NCBI GenBank assembly: GCA_019038695.1 | Contig: JAHOYZ010000010.1 | Coordinates: 62,001 to 126,000 of the forward strand | DNA from: Candidatus Zixiibacteriota bacterium | GTDB lineage: Bacteria; Zixibacteria; MSB-5A5; GN15; FEB-12 | Direction of reading: 5' to 3' | Length of the DNA stretch: 64,000 bases | Shown here: positions 63,999-64,000 of the stretch, piece by piece | Position numbering within the stretch: the first letter of the stretch is position 1 | Layout of the letters: each line of letters begins with the position of its first letter | Notes under the pieces: generated by a model | Seen by the model: only the letters and a program-made list of their open reading frames with translations | Database searches by the model: none | What the model was told of the DNA's origin: nothing | Program-made: the position numbers and the translations under genes

Positions 63999-64000
63999 GT

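Overview
The window looks like chromosome of an uncultured FCB-group bacterium, most like Zixibacteria or a neighbouring candidate phylum (inference). Four large secreted proteins end in the type IX secretion (T9SS) type A C-terminal domain: a YPNPFN block, then GVY/GIYFYR and a final K-M-x-L-x-K. Lipoproteins, a TonB-dependent receptor, TolC and an OmpA-type protein show a Gram-negative envelope. I see no rRNA, CRISPR array, insertion sequence or prophage.

Layout. 1-6.3 kb: end of a subtilisin-like protease and a second T9SS protein (ATGA overlap), then an exported protein on the other strand. 6.5-12.2 kb (minus): the tilS-hpt-ftsH-folE run and a two-TM/RCK potassium channel. 12.3-19.8 kb: a VanZ-like gene, a gene-free stretch with its own promoter, folded core and terminator (candidate new RNA), then a 1777-residue surface protein with six near-identical 96-residue repeats and a smaller T9SS partner. 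19.9-31.7 kb: PP2C phosphatase, tRNA-Arg(ACG), lipoproteins, a CsgG/OmpA fusion, NUDIX hydrolase, a degenerate (pseudo)kinase, an Eis-like acetyltransferase, a DUF4430 lipoprotein, a beta-propeller lipoprotein and a DUF418 membrane protein. 31.8-35.3 kb (minus): tig-clpP-clpX preceded by tRNA-Leu(TAG). 35.6-41.2 kb (minus): adaptor-RND pump-TolC operon. 41.5-53.3 kb: NTF2-like lipoprotein, aldehyde dehydrogenase, folP-cdaA with lepA, cysK-cysE, a sodium:alanine symporter and a DMT exporter. 53.4-58 kb: a TonB receptor under a TPP riboswitch, an exported protein and a TPR protein. 58.2-62 kb: a BlaI/M56 pair whose sensor has nine exact 34-residue repeats. 62.3-64 kb: a D12-class adenine methyltransferase overlapping a gene that runs off the window, probably the edge of an accessory island.

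How it fits together. The housekeeping part covers protein quality control (FtsH, Tig, ClpXP, LepA), folate and purine metabolism (FolE, FolP, Hpt), cysteine synthesis, c-di-AMP synthesis and potassium flux. The rest is envelope and exterior biology: T9SS cargo, lipoproteins, thiamine-regulated outer-membrane uptake, drug efflux and a BlaI/M56 stress switch. The most interesting points are the candidate RNA at about 12.8-13.14 kb, the 34-residue repeat array of the M56 sensor with its palindromic operator, the TPP-controlled receptor, the pseudokinase, and the methyltransferase pair at the right edge.
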